A stretch of DNA of 64,000 nt from Gracilariopsis chorda (GCA_003194525.1 NBIV01000040.1:1-64000); one strand, 5' to 3'; positions 11,796-24,109 are shown, counted from the stretch's first letter. The notes: generated from the sequence alone by a model not told the origin. Made by a program: numbers and translations.

Positions 11796-14700
11796 ATGAC
11801 GAGAGGAGGACGACGTCTAAACTCTGGTGGTGCCTGATCTAACTCAGGAGGTGCCAGAGACAATTCTGGAGGTGCCAGGTTGAACGCAGGCGGTGCAAGG
11901 CAAAACGCTGGTGGTCGTCGCGTCGGCAGTGGCGGAGCACGGGCAGGAGCTGGAAGACCCCGAAGAGCACCAGCTCTTCCAGCTCCAGATAAGTTGGGAG
12001 TAAATGAGAGCGGAGCACACGTTCAAGGACCTATTGTTCCAGTGGTTGAAGAAGACGAAATTACTCCTGCACTTACTTTGGTTGCAGCAGCAGTTAGCAC
12101 AAGCGCCGCTGGAGCCAGTGAGTCCGCTGCCACAGATCTACCGACATCATGCCCACTTCCTGGATTTCTGGAGTTTGTGAGAGCCCTTCCAAGTCACATT
12201 CCACCGCCTCCGATGCCTCCCTTTCTCCCACCGATGCCTGCAGAACAGATGCCGGTTGCGATGGAAGTGAAAGAGGATGAGATCATCCCTGCTCCTCCAC
12301 AGCCACCGCTGTCACCACCGCCGCCACAGCAGTCTGCTCTGCAACAAGTTGAACAAGAGGAAGAACAGATGCCAGTCCCGATGGCAGTGGAAGAGGATGA
12401 GATCACCCCGGCTCCCTCATACCCGCCGCCGCAGCCTGCGTTGCCACAATCAAAACTGGAAGAACAACAGATGTCCATTCCGATGGAGGTGGAAGCGGAT
12501 GAGATCACACCGGCTCCCTCACACCAGCCGCAGCATCAGCCACAGCAACAGCTTGATACGACGGTCATGCACTGTGCTGGGCGTCCTGATCGAGGACTCT
12601 ATCGCGTGTACTATGCGTGGGATTCCGTGGCAGCTCAGGCGAGGAATGATCCGGCCATCCGTGCAAGCGTGCCGGAGTTTGAGACGCTTCCCACTGCAGG
12701 TCAAAGGCGATGCGGAAGATGCGGCGAGCACGCACACACGCTCTCCTCCTGCCCGTACCGGGACTGGACATTGAGAATTCATAGCTGCAAGTACTGCGGA
12801 TGCGTTTTGCTTGGCAAAGAGACCAATGGAGTGTGCTGTGGAATGAAAAGAATTTCAGGGTGGGGCGTCACGTTCCGCAGAAGGCATAACAACGAGTTGG
12901 TTCGCAGTCTTTATAGTCTGAGAGCCTTTCAAAGCCATTTTCTCAACTTGAATACGCTCTTCGCTACGACGCAAGCGTTCATGGACATGTCGTATGTGAC
13001 AGGAGGCGGTCCCTCCTTTCTGAGACTTGAGGAAAACGCAGCTCTCGCTCTGCCCACGCAGAACCAGAACAACACGCGCTACAGCTTTCTGTGGGGTACT
13101 GGTCCCCCTAACTTGGATCCCTCTCACTATGCGCGTGCCAATTTGCGTGCGTTCATTCAAGATATCAACGTACGAGACATCGTGCCCAAGTTGTACGATG
13201 TGATCCAGCCCAAGCCAGATGTGGTGCGTGAGCGGTACCGATCTATGCTTAGCACGCAACAACAACAACAAAATGCAGATACCGCCGTCGATATCAGCAT
13301 GCAGGCAGCAGAAGAGGGAGTAGTCGTACGTGCTTACGAAGGAACCCGAAGTGCCACAGTCAGTGCTCCTCACGTAGGTGCTGGGCCTCTCCCTGAAGAT
13401 GCTCCTGGTGGGGGGCCAACCATGATGAGAACGCTCGTCGTGGATCCGACTGGCCTGTACCGAGTGGAGTCTCAAGTACCGCGCTTGGTAGAAGGAACCG
13501 TAACAGAAGAGCACGCCGTAGTGACGGGTGCTGGTGCTGCTAATGCTGGAGATGGGGCGACTGCGAATGCCGCAAACAATGCGCAAGTGCGGTACCGCCT
13601 TCTAAAACCGGCATCCAAAATGGCAGAGAAAGGCACTTTTCCTCTTCTCTACCCGTACGGAGATCAGCACGAACCGTTTGACATTGGCGTGTTTCTGGAG
13701 GCAAAGAATTCAACACAGCAAATCTCAAGTCTCAGCGTCAACGAGTGGAAGCTCCGAAAGCTCACCTGGGCTGAGAACGCGAAGAGACGACTGTACTCAG
13801 ACAACATCCTTCTGGACAGTGGACTGTTGATGCAGATGTAGATGCTTCGCACCCACACAAACATTGAGGACATGCGACTGCGTTTCCTCGAAAGAGAACA
13901 ACGGGCACGCATTGTACAATAGCAAGAAATGCAGCAAGCACAACAGCAAACCGGTCACGTGCCACAATCCCAGTTCGTGCTAATGGGACGCATCTTTCTG
14001 CCCGATGACTCCGTCAACTCAGCAGCATACTGGAAGAACAAGCGCATGGATGTACAGGCGATCGTGGCGCGGAGAGGACCGCCTTCTCTTTTCATTACAA
14101 TCACCATGAACATCTGGCGAGAGGACATCCAGCGTCTTGGGATGGACACCACCAATCGTGGCGCATTTACGGCACAAAGTAACCGCCCTCGACCGTTTGA
14201 CCGACCGGATCTGATTGCAAGGGTGTACAACCAGTACGCAAACGACTTCATGAAGGATTTGGAGAAGAACTCGGAGCAGATCTCTGGATTGAAGTGCCTG
14301 GGGCTTGCATCAAAGCTCGAGTTTCAAGAGCGCAATGTGCCTCATCACCACATGCTCGTGTGGCTCGAAGGAGGCGTGATTGAAGACGTTGATGTGATCG
14401 ACGAGCTCATTCGTGCAGAACTTCCCCTTCCAGGCGAAGACGACGCGTTGCGTGCTCTCATTCGTTCCATGCACAGGCACCGCCACTCCACCTATTGCCG
14501 GAATCGCGCTGGGCGGTGCAAGTTTGGATACGACAGCAATATGATTGTGCCGGAGACGTACATTGAAGAAGGCACGAATCGCGTTATTTACCGCAGAAGA
14601 AGGCAAGAAGACCTCAAGATTGTGCCGTACAACCCAACTCTGACCAAGAAGTACCGCTCTCATATCAACGTAGAACGCACGCAAGGAGGGGGCGCAGTGG

Positions 14701-17231
14701 CTTATCTGATGAAGTACGCGTTTAAGCAGCCCAATGCTCAGGAGGTGGTGCTCAACGTGAGTGGTGCTAATGAGACAGGCACACACAACGAGCAGCAACA
14801 AGAGCCACAGGTGCAGAACGACATTCGTGCATACATGCGAGCGCGTGTGGTGGGCGCCGTCAATGCAGCTTGGAGACTTTTCGAGTTTCGACATGTTCAC
14901 ATCGTACCAAAAGTAGAGCGACTGGCCATTCACTTGGAAGGAGAGCGCACATTTCTGCTGAGAGGTCCAAACCAGCTCTTTTCTGCATCACAGCCGTCTA
15001 CACTGGAGAGATACTTTGCAAGGCCCGAAGCATACGCGAACCTCGACTACCTTTCGTACTTTGAAAAAGTGCGATTGTATCGCACGCTTACTGCCCGCGT
15101 GCCTAACCAATACGACGGAGACAGCACTCAGGTGCCCACAGACGACTGCGATCCGCCCATGTACGTGGTAGAGCGCACGGACGACGAGCAGTGTGTCGCA
15201 AGGATCAGAGGTGTTTCACCGTCGGACATTGAGCTCTTTGCTCTGCGCTTGCTGCTCATGAATCACGGCTCGAGCTCTTATGAAGACGCAAGGACTTTTA
15301 ACGGACAGCAGTATGGAACGTATCGTGAAACTGCGATTGTAAGCGGACTGCTCGCGGACGGATCCGAGTTTGATATTGCATTCCAAGAAGCAGTGCAGAT
15401 ATACAGCACGCCCTCAGAGCTACGACGTCTGGTTGTCACACTATACCAACAAGGCGCAGACCCAGAAAAAATGGCCGTCAAAAACTGGGAGGCACTATGT
15501 AGCGACATACATACAGGAGATGAGCAGCAACGAAAGCAAGAAATGTATCGACGTGTGGTGGAAATCTCAGACCGGCACGGAGGACGACTGCTTCGCGATC
15601 GCAGCTTCTTCTCCCAGCACCTACAGCAGGATCATACAGCATTGACTGAGGCAAATCGAGCTACAACAACTCGAGACGCACGAGTGGTGCGAAATTCGTC
15701 AACTTTACAGTCAAGGTACGCCACCTTAAAACCTCGCCAAAGACAAGTCATTGACACCGTCATTGCCGCATTGCAACAACGACAGGCACTGCAGGAGCGA
15801 ACAAGCACTCCTGGAAACGTGTTCTTTGTGCAAGGATCCGCAGGAACCGGAAAAACATACGTGCTCAACCTCCTTCGTGATATCGTTGAGTCGGAAGGAA
15901 TGCTCGCCGAAATGACTGCTACAACAGGCATTGCAGCTTCGTTGTACGAAGGTGGCCGTACTTTACATAGCCTTCTCGGACTGGGTGTAGCTGATAGGGA
16001 CAGCACAAGCAACACTACAGCCACTTTGTCAAAGTACGGTCCCCGATCTCAACGTGCAGAACTGCTACGCGAAATACAACTGCTCGTCTTGGATGAGGCG
16101 TCCATGCTCTCAAGAAAGCTCTTCGAACTCATGGATGCGTTGCTCAAAGATCTTCGCTGCAGTGGAATGGAAAACCCACCTCCGTTTGGGGGCTTGACCA
16201 TCGTTCTATCCGGCGACTACTCCCAGCTGCTTCCAGTGGTGCCGCAGGTGTACATGGAGGCCGAGCCAAGTGGTAATGTGAGACGAGTGTATACAAACAT
16301 TCTCAACGAATTGCCGTGGAAGAGTGATCTGTGGACATTGTGCTCGGTTCAGGTGCTGTACCTCACGGAACAAGTACGCCAAGCCGATGATCCGGCATTT
16401 GCGTCGCTGTTACGTTCCATTGCACGAAACACAATATCCAACAACGCTCCGCTACCACTCAGATCTACCGGTGGCATGCAAACCGCCTACCAATTCCTGT
16501 GGAAGTGGCTCACAACACGACGCAAGGAGGATGTGGATCTCAGCAAAATGCTCATTGCCTCCACAAATCAGTTGGTCGATGAACACAATGCGGCAGCGCT
16601 GGATCTGTTTCCTGGTGAACGCTTCACTCTTCCGTCACCTACGACGGTACAACCTGACGGTGTACCACACTCAGAGCCCGACGTCACCAATACCTTTGTC
16701 CCCGAGTTTGCGTATCAGTATGCGCCTAGTGGAGTACCGCCTCATAACTTGAACTTGAAGATTGGTGTGCCAGTTATGGTCATTCGGAACGTGTTGCATC
16801 CGGCTGTGGTCAACGGAAAGCTGTTCGTAGTCGTGCGTGTCGATCACTTTACGATGCAGGTGGCTCGATTCGACGAGAACGGACAGGTACTGGAACGACA
16901 GCTCCTGCATCGTATCGACTTCGAGTTTTCTTTCGCAGACATTCGCATGATTCGAAGGCAGTTCCCTATTCGTCTTGCGTTTGCAGCTACAGTTCACAAA
17001 GGACAGGGAAAAACCTTGGATGGCTTGGTTGTGGATGTGCGATCCAACTTCTTCTGCGCTGGTCAGTTGTATGTCGCATTGTCGCGCGTTCGAAGGAACG
17101 ACCATGTGCTGCTCCTGCATGATCCGCAGCTTACACCCTCGAATGCGCACACAATTCATCCCATGCCTGTTCCCATCGCCAACCCAGTGCTGCCTGAAGC
17201 TATTCAGTTCTGCATCCCTCCACAACCGTAA
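11796..17231 (+). pseudogene. Helitron copy 3 Rep-helicase, one frame with three stops
   Basis: This is the best preserved copy: a single frame of about 1,811 codons from the ATG at 11796 to TAA at 17229-17231, broken only by TGA at 11835-11837 and TAG at 13839-13841 and 13920-13922. Domains, by codon: Gly/Arg repeats (1-65), Pro-rich acidic repeats (about 85-260), CCHC knuckle CGRCGEHAHTLSSC (306-319), CX2C...CC finger (331-348), Rep core with HHH at 850-852, two-tyrosine motif Y970/Y974, Pif1-like helicase with GSAGTGKT (1347-1354), DE of Walker B (1433-1434) and [11 protein letters not shown] (1756-1766). Helitron Rep nicks and joins one strand and the helicase unwinds DNA for rolling-circle transposition. 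There is no separate endonuclease or RPA domain. An internal ATG at 11880, after the first stop, could still start a 653-residue N-terminal product. Confidence 0.93.
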
Positions 17232-17319
17232 TCATATCTCTTGCATTCTTCTTTCATTGAATTAAACTACTTGCTTTTCTGCTTTTGCTTTCTCCACCCT
17301 CTTTTTTCCTCACCGCTGT

Positions 17320-20300
17320 TTATCACTCCTCCACCGCGGCGCGCAGCGCCGCCCGCGGCCGAAGGCCGCTTCCTCTTGTCTCAACACCCCACTCTTAATG
17401 ATTTACACATGTATGAGGGGGTTGTTGTTGACTGACGGGAGGCGTTGCGCCACAAATTCACTTTGCACGCCCCCGTTTGCGCATGCAAATCACCCATTTC
17501 GCGCAACGCCTCCCCACCATTAAAACATTCAGCAGCAGCAGCAGCAGCAAAGCTTTCTGCTTACTGGCTGGCACTCCCATAATGACTGCAGTGCCACCCA
17601 GTTACACAAAGCAACGTGTCGCGCTTCCTCATCATTGGCTGGCACTGCAGTCAATTTAGGCACCTAGGCGCCGCGGCGCCCCGTGGTTCTACGAGCGCTA
17701 TTGCGAGCGCAAGCGAGCAAAGTGCTCGGAGAGCCTCCGAACGCTACGAAATACACAAAGCTACAAAACCAACGCTGCGCGCAGCGCCGCCCACGGCCGA
17801 AGGCCGTTTCGACTTGTCTCTCCATTATAAGTATTTGTTCCTCTATGAGCGGGGTGTTCTTGATTGAATGGAGGCGTTGCGCCACAAAATCCTCTTGCAC
17901 GCCCCCGTTTGCCCATCCAAATCGCCCATTTGGCGCAACGCCTCCCTACCATTTAAAAAATTCAGCAGCAGCAACAGCAGCAAAGCTTCCTGCTTACTGG
18001 CTGGCGCTCCCGTAATGACTGCAGTGCCACCCAGTTACACAAAGCAACGTGTCGCGCTTTCTCATCATTGGCTGGCACTGCAGTCAATTTTAGAACCTAA
18101 ACACAAACCCCTACGGCTCCACATACTCTCGGCGCCGCGGCGCCCCGTGGTTCTACGAGCGCTATTGCCAGCGCAAGCGAGCAAAGTGCTCGAAGAGCCT
18201 CCGAACGCTACTAAATACACAAAGCTACAAAACAAACGCAGCGCGCAGCGCCGCCCACGGCCGAAGGCCGTTTCCCCTTGTCTCTCCATTATAAGTATTT
18301 GTTCCTCTATGAGGGGGGTGTTCACGATTGAATCGAGGCGTTGCGCTACAAAATCCTCTTGCACGCCCCCGTTTGCCCATGCAAATCGCCCATTTGGCAC
18401 AATGCCTCCCTACCATTTAAAAAATTCAGCAGCAGCAACAGCAGCAAAGCTTCCTGCTTACTGGCTGGCACTCCCGTAATGACTGCAGTGCCACCCAGTT
18501 ACACAAAGCATGGTGTCGCGCTTCCTCATCATTGGCTGGCACTGCAACCAGTTTAGGCACCTAGGCGCCGCGGCGCCCCGTGGTTCTACGAGCGCTATTG
18601 CGAGCGCAAGCTAGCAAAGTGCTCTGAGAGCCTCCGAACGCCAAGAAATACACAAAGCTACAAAACCAACGCGGCGCGCAACGCCGCCCACGGCCGAAGG
18701 CCGTTTCCACTTGTCTCTCCATTATTAGTATTTTTTCCTCTATGAGGGGGGTGTTCTTGATTGAATGGAGGCGTTGCGCCATAAAATCCTCTTGCACGCC
18801 CCCGTTTGCCTATCCAAATCGCCCATTTGGCGCAACGCCTCCCTGCCATTTAAAAAATTCAGCAGCAGCAGCAGCAGCAAAGCTTCCTGCTTACTGGCTG
18901 GCACTCCCGTAATGACTGCAGTGCCACCCAGTTACACAAAGCAACGTGTCGCGCTTTCTCATCATTGGCTGGCACTGCAGTCAATTTTAGAACCTAAACA
19001 CAAACCCCTACGGCTCCACATACTCTCGGCGCCGCGGCGCCCCGTGGTTCTACGAGCGCTATTGCCAGCGCAAGCGAGCAAAGTGCTCGAAGAGCCTCCG
19101 AACGCTACTAAATACACAAAGCTACAAAACAAACGCGGCGCGCAGCGCCGCCCACGGCCGAAGGCCGTTTCCACTTGTCTCTCCATTATAAGTATTTGTT
19201 CCTCTATGAGGGGGGTGTTCACGATTGAATCGAGGTGTTGCGCCACAAAATCCTCTTGCACGCCCCCGTTTGCCCATCCAAATCGCCCATTTGGCACAAC
19301 GCCTCCCTACCATTTAAAAAATTCAGCAGCAGCAACAGCAGCAAAGCTTCCTGCTTACTGGCTGGCACTCCCGTAATGACTGCAGTGCCACCCAGTTACA
19401 CAAAGCAACGTGTCGCGCTTCCTCATCATTGGCTGGCACTGCAACCAATTTAGGCACCTAGGCGCCGCGGCGCCCCGTGGTTCTACGAGCGCTATTGCGA
19501 GCGCAAGCTAGCAAAGTGCTCTGAGAGCCTCCGAACGCCAAGAAATACACAAAGCTACAAAACCAACGCGGCGCGCAACGCCGCCCACGGCCGAAGGCCG
19601 TTTCCACTTGTCTCTCCATTATAAGTATTTGTTCCTCTATGAGGAAGGTGTTCTTGATTGAATGGAGACGTTGCGCCACAAAATCCTCTTGCACGCCCCC
19701 GTTTGCCCATCCAAATCGCCCATTTGGCGCAACGCCTCCCTACCATTTAAAACATTCAGCAGCAGCAGCAGCAGCAAAGCTTCCTGCTTACTGGCTGGCA
19801 CTCCCGTAATGACTGCAGTGCCACCCAGTTACACAAAGCAACGTGTCGCGCTTCCTCATCATTGGCTGGCACTGCAACCAATTTAGGCACCTAGGCGCCG
19901 CGGCGCCCCGTGGTTCTACGAGCGCTATTGCGAGCGCAAGCGAGCAAAGTGCTCGGAGAGCCTCCGAACGCCACGAAATACACAAAGCTACAAAACCAAC
20001 GCGACGCGCAGCGCCGCCTACGGCCGAAGGCCGTTTCCACTTGTCTCAACACCCCACTCTTAATGATTTACACATGTATGAGGGGGGTGTTGTTGATTGA
20101 TGGGAGGCGGTGCGCCAATAAACCGCTCTCTATGCCCCTCTACGCGCATGAAAAACTGCCATTTGGCGCAACGCCTCCCTACCACTTAGAAAATTCAGCA
20201 GCAGCAGCAGCAGCAAAGCTTCCTGCTTACTGGCTGGCACTCCCATAATGACTGCAGTGCCATCCAGTTACACAAAGCAACGTGTCGCGTTTTCTCATCA

Positions 20301-20538
20301 TTGGCTGGCACTGCAGTCAATTATAGCACCTAAACACAAACCCCTACGGCTCCACATACTCTTGGCGCCGCGGCGCTCCGTGGTTCTACGAGCGCTATTG
20401 CAAGCACAAGCGAGCAAAGTGCTCGGAGAGCCTCCGAACCCTACTAAATACACAAAGCTACAAAACCAACGCGGCGCGCAGCGCCGCCCACGGCCGAAGG
20501 CCGTTTCCACTTGTCTCTCCATTATAAGTATTTGTTCC
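17320..20538. repeat. Expanded satellite array after Helitron copy 3
   Basis: Unit heads occur at about 17335, 17773, 18237, 18670, 19134, 19567, 20000 and 20470, so units alternate between about 433 and 464 bp. The longer form has an extra segment containing CCTAAACACAAACCCCTACG. Each unit has a perfect 15-bp inverted repeat (for example 17870-17884 with 17931-17945; the first unit has a mismatch), a CAG tract, the GGCGCCGCGGCGCC palindrome and a CGGCCGAAGGCCG hairpin. The array ends mid-unit near 20538, where reverse-transcriptase sequence of the adjacent Ty3 fossil begins. It codes for nothing; its many open frames simply follow the repeat. Confidence 0.92.
17773..19566. repeat. Two-unit higher-order repeat (2 x 897 bp)
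   Basis: The dimer 17773-18669 (464 + 433 bp) is followed by 18670-19566 (464 + 433 bp). Private variants recur at the same place in each dimer, for example GTTCACGATTGAATCGAGG in place of the usual GTTCTTGATTGAATGGAGG. This shows that a two-unit block was duplicated as a block. Confidence 0.8.
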
Positions 20539-21915
20539 TACAAGGACAACAGGAGAAGCCCAAGGGGATTGTGCTGCTTCGATAACTCCAGCTCGCAGCA
20601 TCTTCTCCACCTGAGATTTCTCTTCCCCCCTTGCTTTAGGGCCTGCCCGATACGGGTGCTGTGCAATAGGCCGTGTATCCAGCAACAAATCAATCCGATG
20701 TTCGGTTATCCCTATCGTCCCCAGGGAACCGTCCCACATGGCGGTAAAGTCCCTGAGCATGTCACGAAACTTCTCACGATGAGATTCATTAATGTGATCC
20801 AGGTCCAACTTATCCAAAGCCTGTTCTGGGTCTAACGCAGTATCTGCCGATGCTGAAGTCGTGCTCTTCTGAGCTTCTTCGACAGTCGAATCTGAACTTT
20901 CCCGGGCGGGATCCAACGGAACGAACGGGACCTCCTCCCCCTCCTTAGGGTCTTGTATTCCGAGAACGTCGGATATCGGAATCTTTGTAGGAAGGATAGC
21001 CAACGGATGCGGAAGCATGTTGCCCAGGACCTGATTTTTAACCAACCACTGAGTGGTAGTTCCGAGGTTAGCAACGAGAACCTTAAAGGGTTTGTCCGGC
21101 TCGACGGATACGATCCCATTTGCTAATGCGAGACGGCGCTGTTCGTAGAGCGAGGGGAGCGGTTGAACAACCTGCAACCCGTGGTGTTTGGATGTTACTG
21201 AGACCCACACCTGAGATTCCTTCGGGATCGAAACTGGTTCCGCGACGCGAATCTTCGTAGATGCTCGATCCACATTGGACGCTTCCTGAGCAGCAGGTAA
21301 AGGTACCCGTTTACGGGAGGCGTGTCGCAAGGGCTTCCGTACAATCGGGATGGTCGAACCGTTGGCCAATTCCACGGATCTGGAGCGAGGGCGGATAGCT
21401 TCCACGAAGCGGTCACAGAAATCACAACCGAGGATGACCGGTGCAGCAAGAGAATCGCATACGATGAAGTCCAACTTCACCACGTAGGTGCCTAGTCTGA
21501 GTACCAGAGGAATTGTTCCAAGAGTCTGGAGCGGGTTGTTATTAGCGTCCGCCAGATCCAGACTTGGACCAATGCGAATGCATTTCCGCATGGCGGGTGG
21601 AATAATCCCGATATTGATCAGGTTCGGAGCGGCACCTGTATCCAGGACAGATAACTGACAAACCATGAACTGGTTAGAGAGACCGAGGTCACTATAAACT
21701 TTATAGTTCCTCTTGGCCATTACCAAAACTCGATCCGGGATGCGGAGGTTATGGGACCGTATCCACGGACGACGCAGAGCCACTAAGTGGTCCGAGCTCA
21801 CGTCTTCTTGAGCCAGTTTCCTCGTAAGGATTTTGGCAGGGGAGCGAAGCGGTGGCGCCCCAGGCGTCTTCGACTTCGGCTTGGAAGACACTCCTCCCGT
21901 GGGGGAGACTCCCAA
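20539..21915 (-). pseudogene. protease and start of reverse transcriptase, Ty3 fossil 1
   Basis: The aspartic protease is recognised by the DTGA catalytic motif near 21640, followed by the linker and the first RT residues (SPWASPVVLV), where the element is truncated. The open frame runs on into satellite sequence, but that tail is not part of any protein family. Confidence 0.8.
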
Positions 21916-21917
21916 GA

Positions 21918-23960
21918 TTAGTTTTTCGGGACCGAATCGACCGCTGGGTGCGGATGAGCCCGTTCCGAAAGGTTTGGGTTGTTACCGTTCGCGGTTTTCG
22001 CGGCTTCTCGAGCTTGAGCATTGTGGACCGCAGTCTTTGCGTCTTCATACGAATTACTCGGGACACGAGCCTTATGCTCCGGTGGGAGATTCTCATAATT
22101 TCCCACGATCTTCCACATCTTGCGAATGGGGAGGGTACACTGCGACGCAGTATGACCTTCAAGGTAACAAATGTAGCAAATCAGCGGGGCTGAACGTGTT
22201 CCGGTGGCGTGGGACATCATTCCGCGGTGCTGAGGGTGTTGTGGTTGGAATGCTAGTTGCTTCGGGTTGGACCATCCCGGGCGGGAGTGTCGTGTGGCGC
22301 TCGACGCGTAGGCTAGTGGGGCTGGGGGAACCCGACCGGGGTTTGCGTAAAAGGCCGGATCTACCACGGGGGGTGTAACCGTGGACGGCAGTTCCGAGGT
22401 TGCCAACGACTGTTCAAGACTGCCAAGATACTGGATGTTATCCGCAAATCCGGAAGGTGGTCCCGGGTTAGGGAGAGATGCCGAGGAAGCCTCGTTCTCG
22501 ACGAAGAGAGCCTTCGACGACCGACGCCTCGGGTCTCTCGCTCTGAGGGTGTCACCCTCAGCCTGCGCGTACTGGACCAGTTCCAGATACGTCGCCTTGC
22601 GCTTCTCTTCCCTGTAGCGGGACACCAGTGCCCTGATACCAGGATCTAAACCATCCACCAGCATGGAGCAACGCTCAAAAGCGGTAAACACATTTCCACA
22701 ACGATGAAACGCTTTATTCAAGCGAGTTGAATACGACGTTTCCGTTTCACCAGGTTTCTGTTTTGTATCGCGAACCGCCACGATGGCTTGACTGATTGCA
22801 GTTCCTGTCGCGTACGACCTGAGCAGGTAGTGTACAGCCTCGGGCCAGCACGTAACACCTCCTTCTGAGGCCCTGGACGAACCCCTGACCGAGTTTTACT
22901 GATCTTCAGCCATTCCTGAAAGAAAGTAGGGCAACGTAACGTATGCCTGCGCCTCACTCATTTCGAGTACGTCTGCTTCCTGCACAAAGCGGGCCAGAAA
23001 ATCCAACACGAGGATCGGATCTTCACCGGAGAACTTCTGCTTAAGCATCGTCACATTCATACGACGTATGAGATCCTTCACCCGACCGGTGTCTCTCGAA
23101 CTTCGAGTGCCCGAAGAGTCTTCCAACCGGTAATAACGATAGGACAATAGCTTCCTGTAAAGAAGATTCGTCGGTTTCAATTCCTTCAAGCCGAAATGAC
23201 GGCGACCTTTCTCCTGCGCACGGATTGCTCCATGGGAGGTGTAGGTAGCCCTCGAACTAGGTTCTTCTCCGCGACGGCGGCCTCTACCTTCACGCGATGA
23301 TCTCGAAGACGAGCTACTCGAACTTGTTTCCGAGTCGGAACTTGACGAAACTTCATAACGATGAACTCTCTTTCCAGGGTGACGGGGGAGGTGACCCGAG
23401 CGGTGTTGGGTTGAGATGACCTTCACTTCCTCCTGTCTCGGAGCGTTCAGGTCTTCTCTGAGCAACGCTTCCAGCGTGTCCATACGTCCGGGTACCCGCA
23501 ACATATGGGTTTTAACTTCCTCCACGAACTCCCGATATCCTTCTACGAAGGCAGCCGGAGTACCCAGACACTCCAGAATGGAATTCACATCAGCTCTCAG
23601 GAGACGAATATCTCCTGAATAATCCCGAGCCAGGGAGTCACTCCATCGCCGTTCCAACTCGGTAACTTGCTGCGAGAGGGAGGCTTGGGCCACATTGGCA
23701 ATGTCGATTCTCGACTCGAGGAGATGGTACTTAGGCGACCCGGGTCTCGGGGGGACAGCCGACGGCGTTTCGACCACCGGAGGTGGCGTAGTGGCCACAG
23801 CTGTCACGGCTCGAGGCACCGAGGTTGCCGATGGGATTCCTTGGGATTCCAGACCGACGGCATCGGTAAGTAGTTGTTCCGGAACGGACCTTCGTGATCT
23901 CGCCGCTGCGGCGTTCCGTTGCGGACCATTCCTGGGGGAACTCGGAGCTGTGGGCAGCAT
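21918..23960 (-). pseudogene. gag region of Ty3 fossil 1
   Basis: The Gag-like region starts at an ATG at 23958-23960, about 150 bp after the LTR. It has a Ser/Arg/Pro-rich N terminus, a retrotransposon Gag core and a CX2CX4HX4C zinc knuckle (CYICYLEGHTASQC near 22150). It is a fossil and is broken. Confidence 0.8.
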
Positions 23961-24109
23961 ACTGCAGATAGCCGTCCACGGCTTACTTCACCAGTCCCAC
24001 GGCTTGGGAATCTCAACGAATGAGCAAAAAGGGATAAAAGGGAAAAGGGGAAGCGGACTTCCGACAGGCCGGATTGAAAGCGAACCCCGTTCTAGGTCGG
24101 GAGACCACT

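Noticed and set aside
13839-13922. Two TAG codons in copy 3 as reassigned or read-through codons
   Set aside because: Other copies have sense codons there, a TGA also interrupts the frame, and host genes give no sign of TAG reassignment.
3200-20230. Regular repeats as a CRISPR array
   Set aside because: Units are over 400 bp with no short repeat-spacer pattern, and the genome is eukaryotic.
17616-20248. Many open frames of 60-200 residues on both strands in the satellite
   Set aside because: They repeat with the satellite period, appear in several frames and encode Ser/Ala runs from the CAG tract. They are not genes.
20458-21915. Open frame that seems to fuse a retroelement protease/RT with an extra C-terminal domain
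   Set aside because: The extra residues are the satellite unit read on the minus strand; the same residues recur in every satellite unit.
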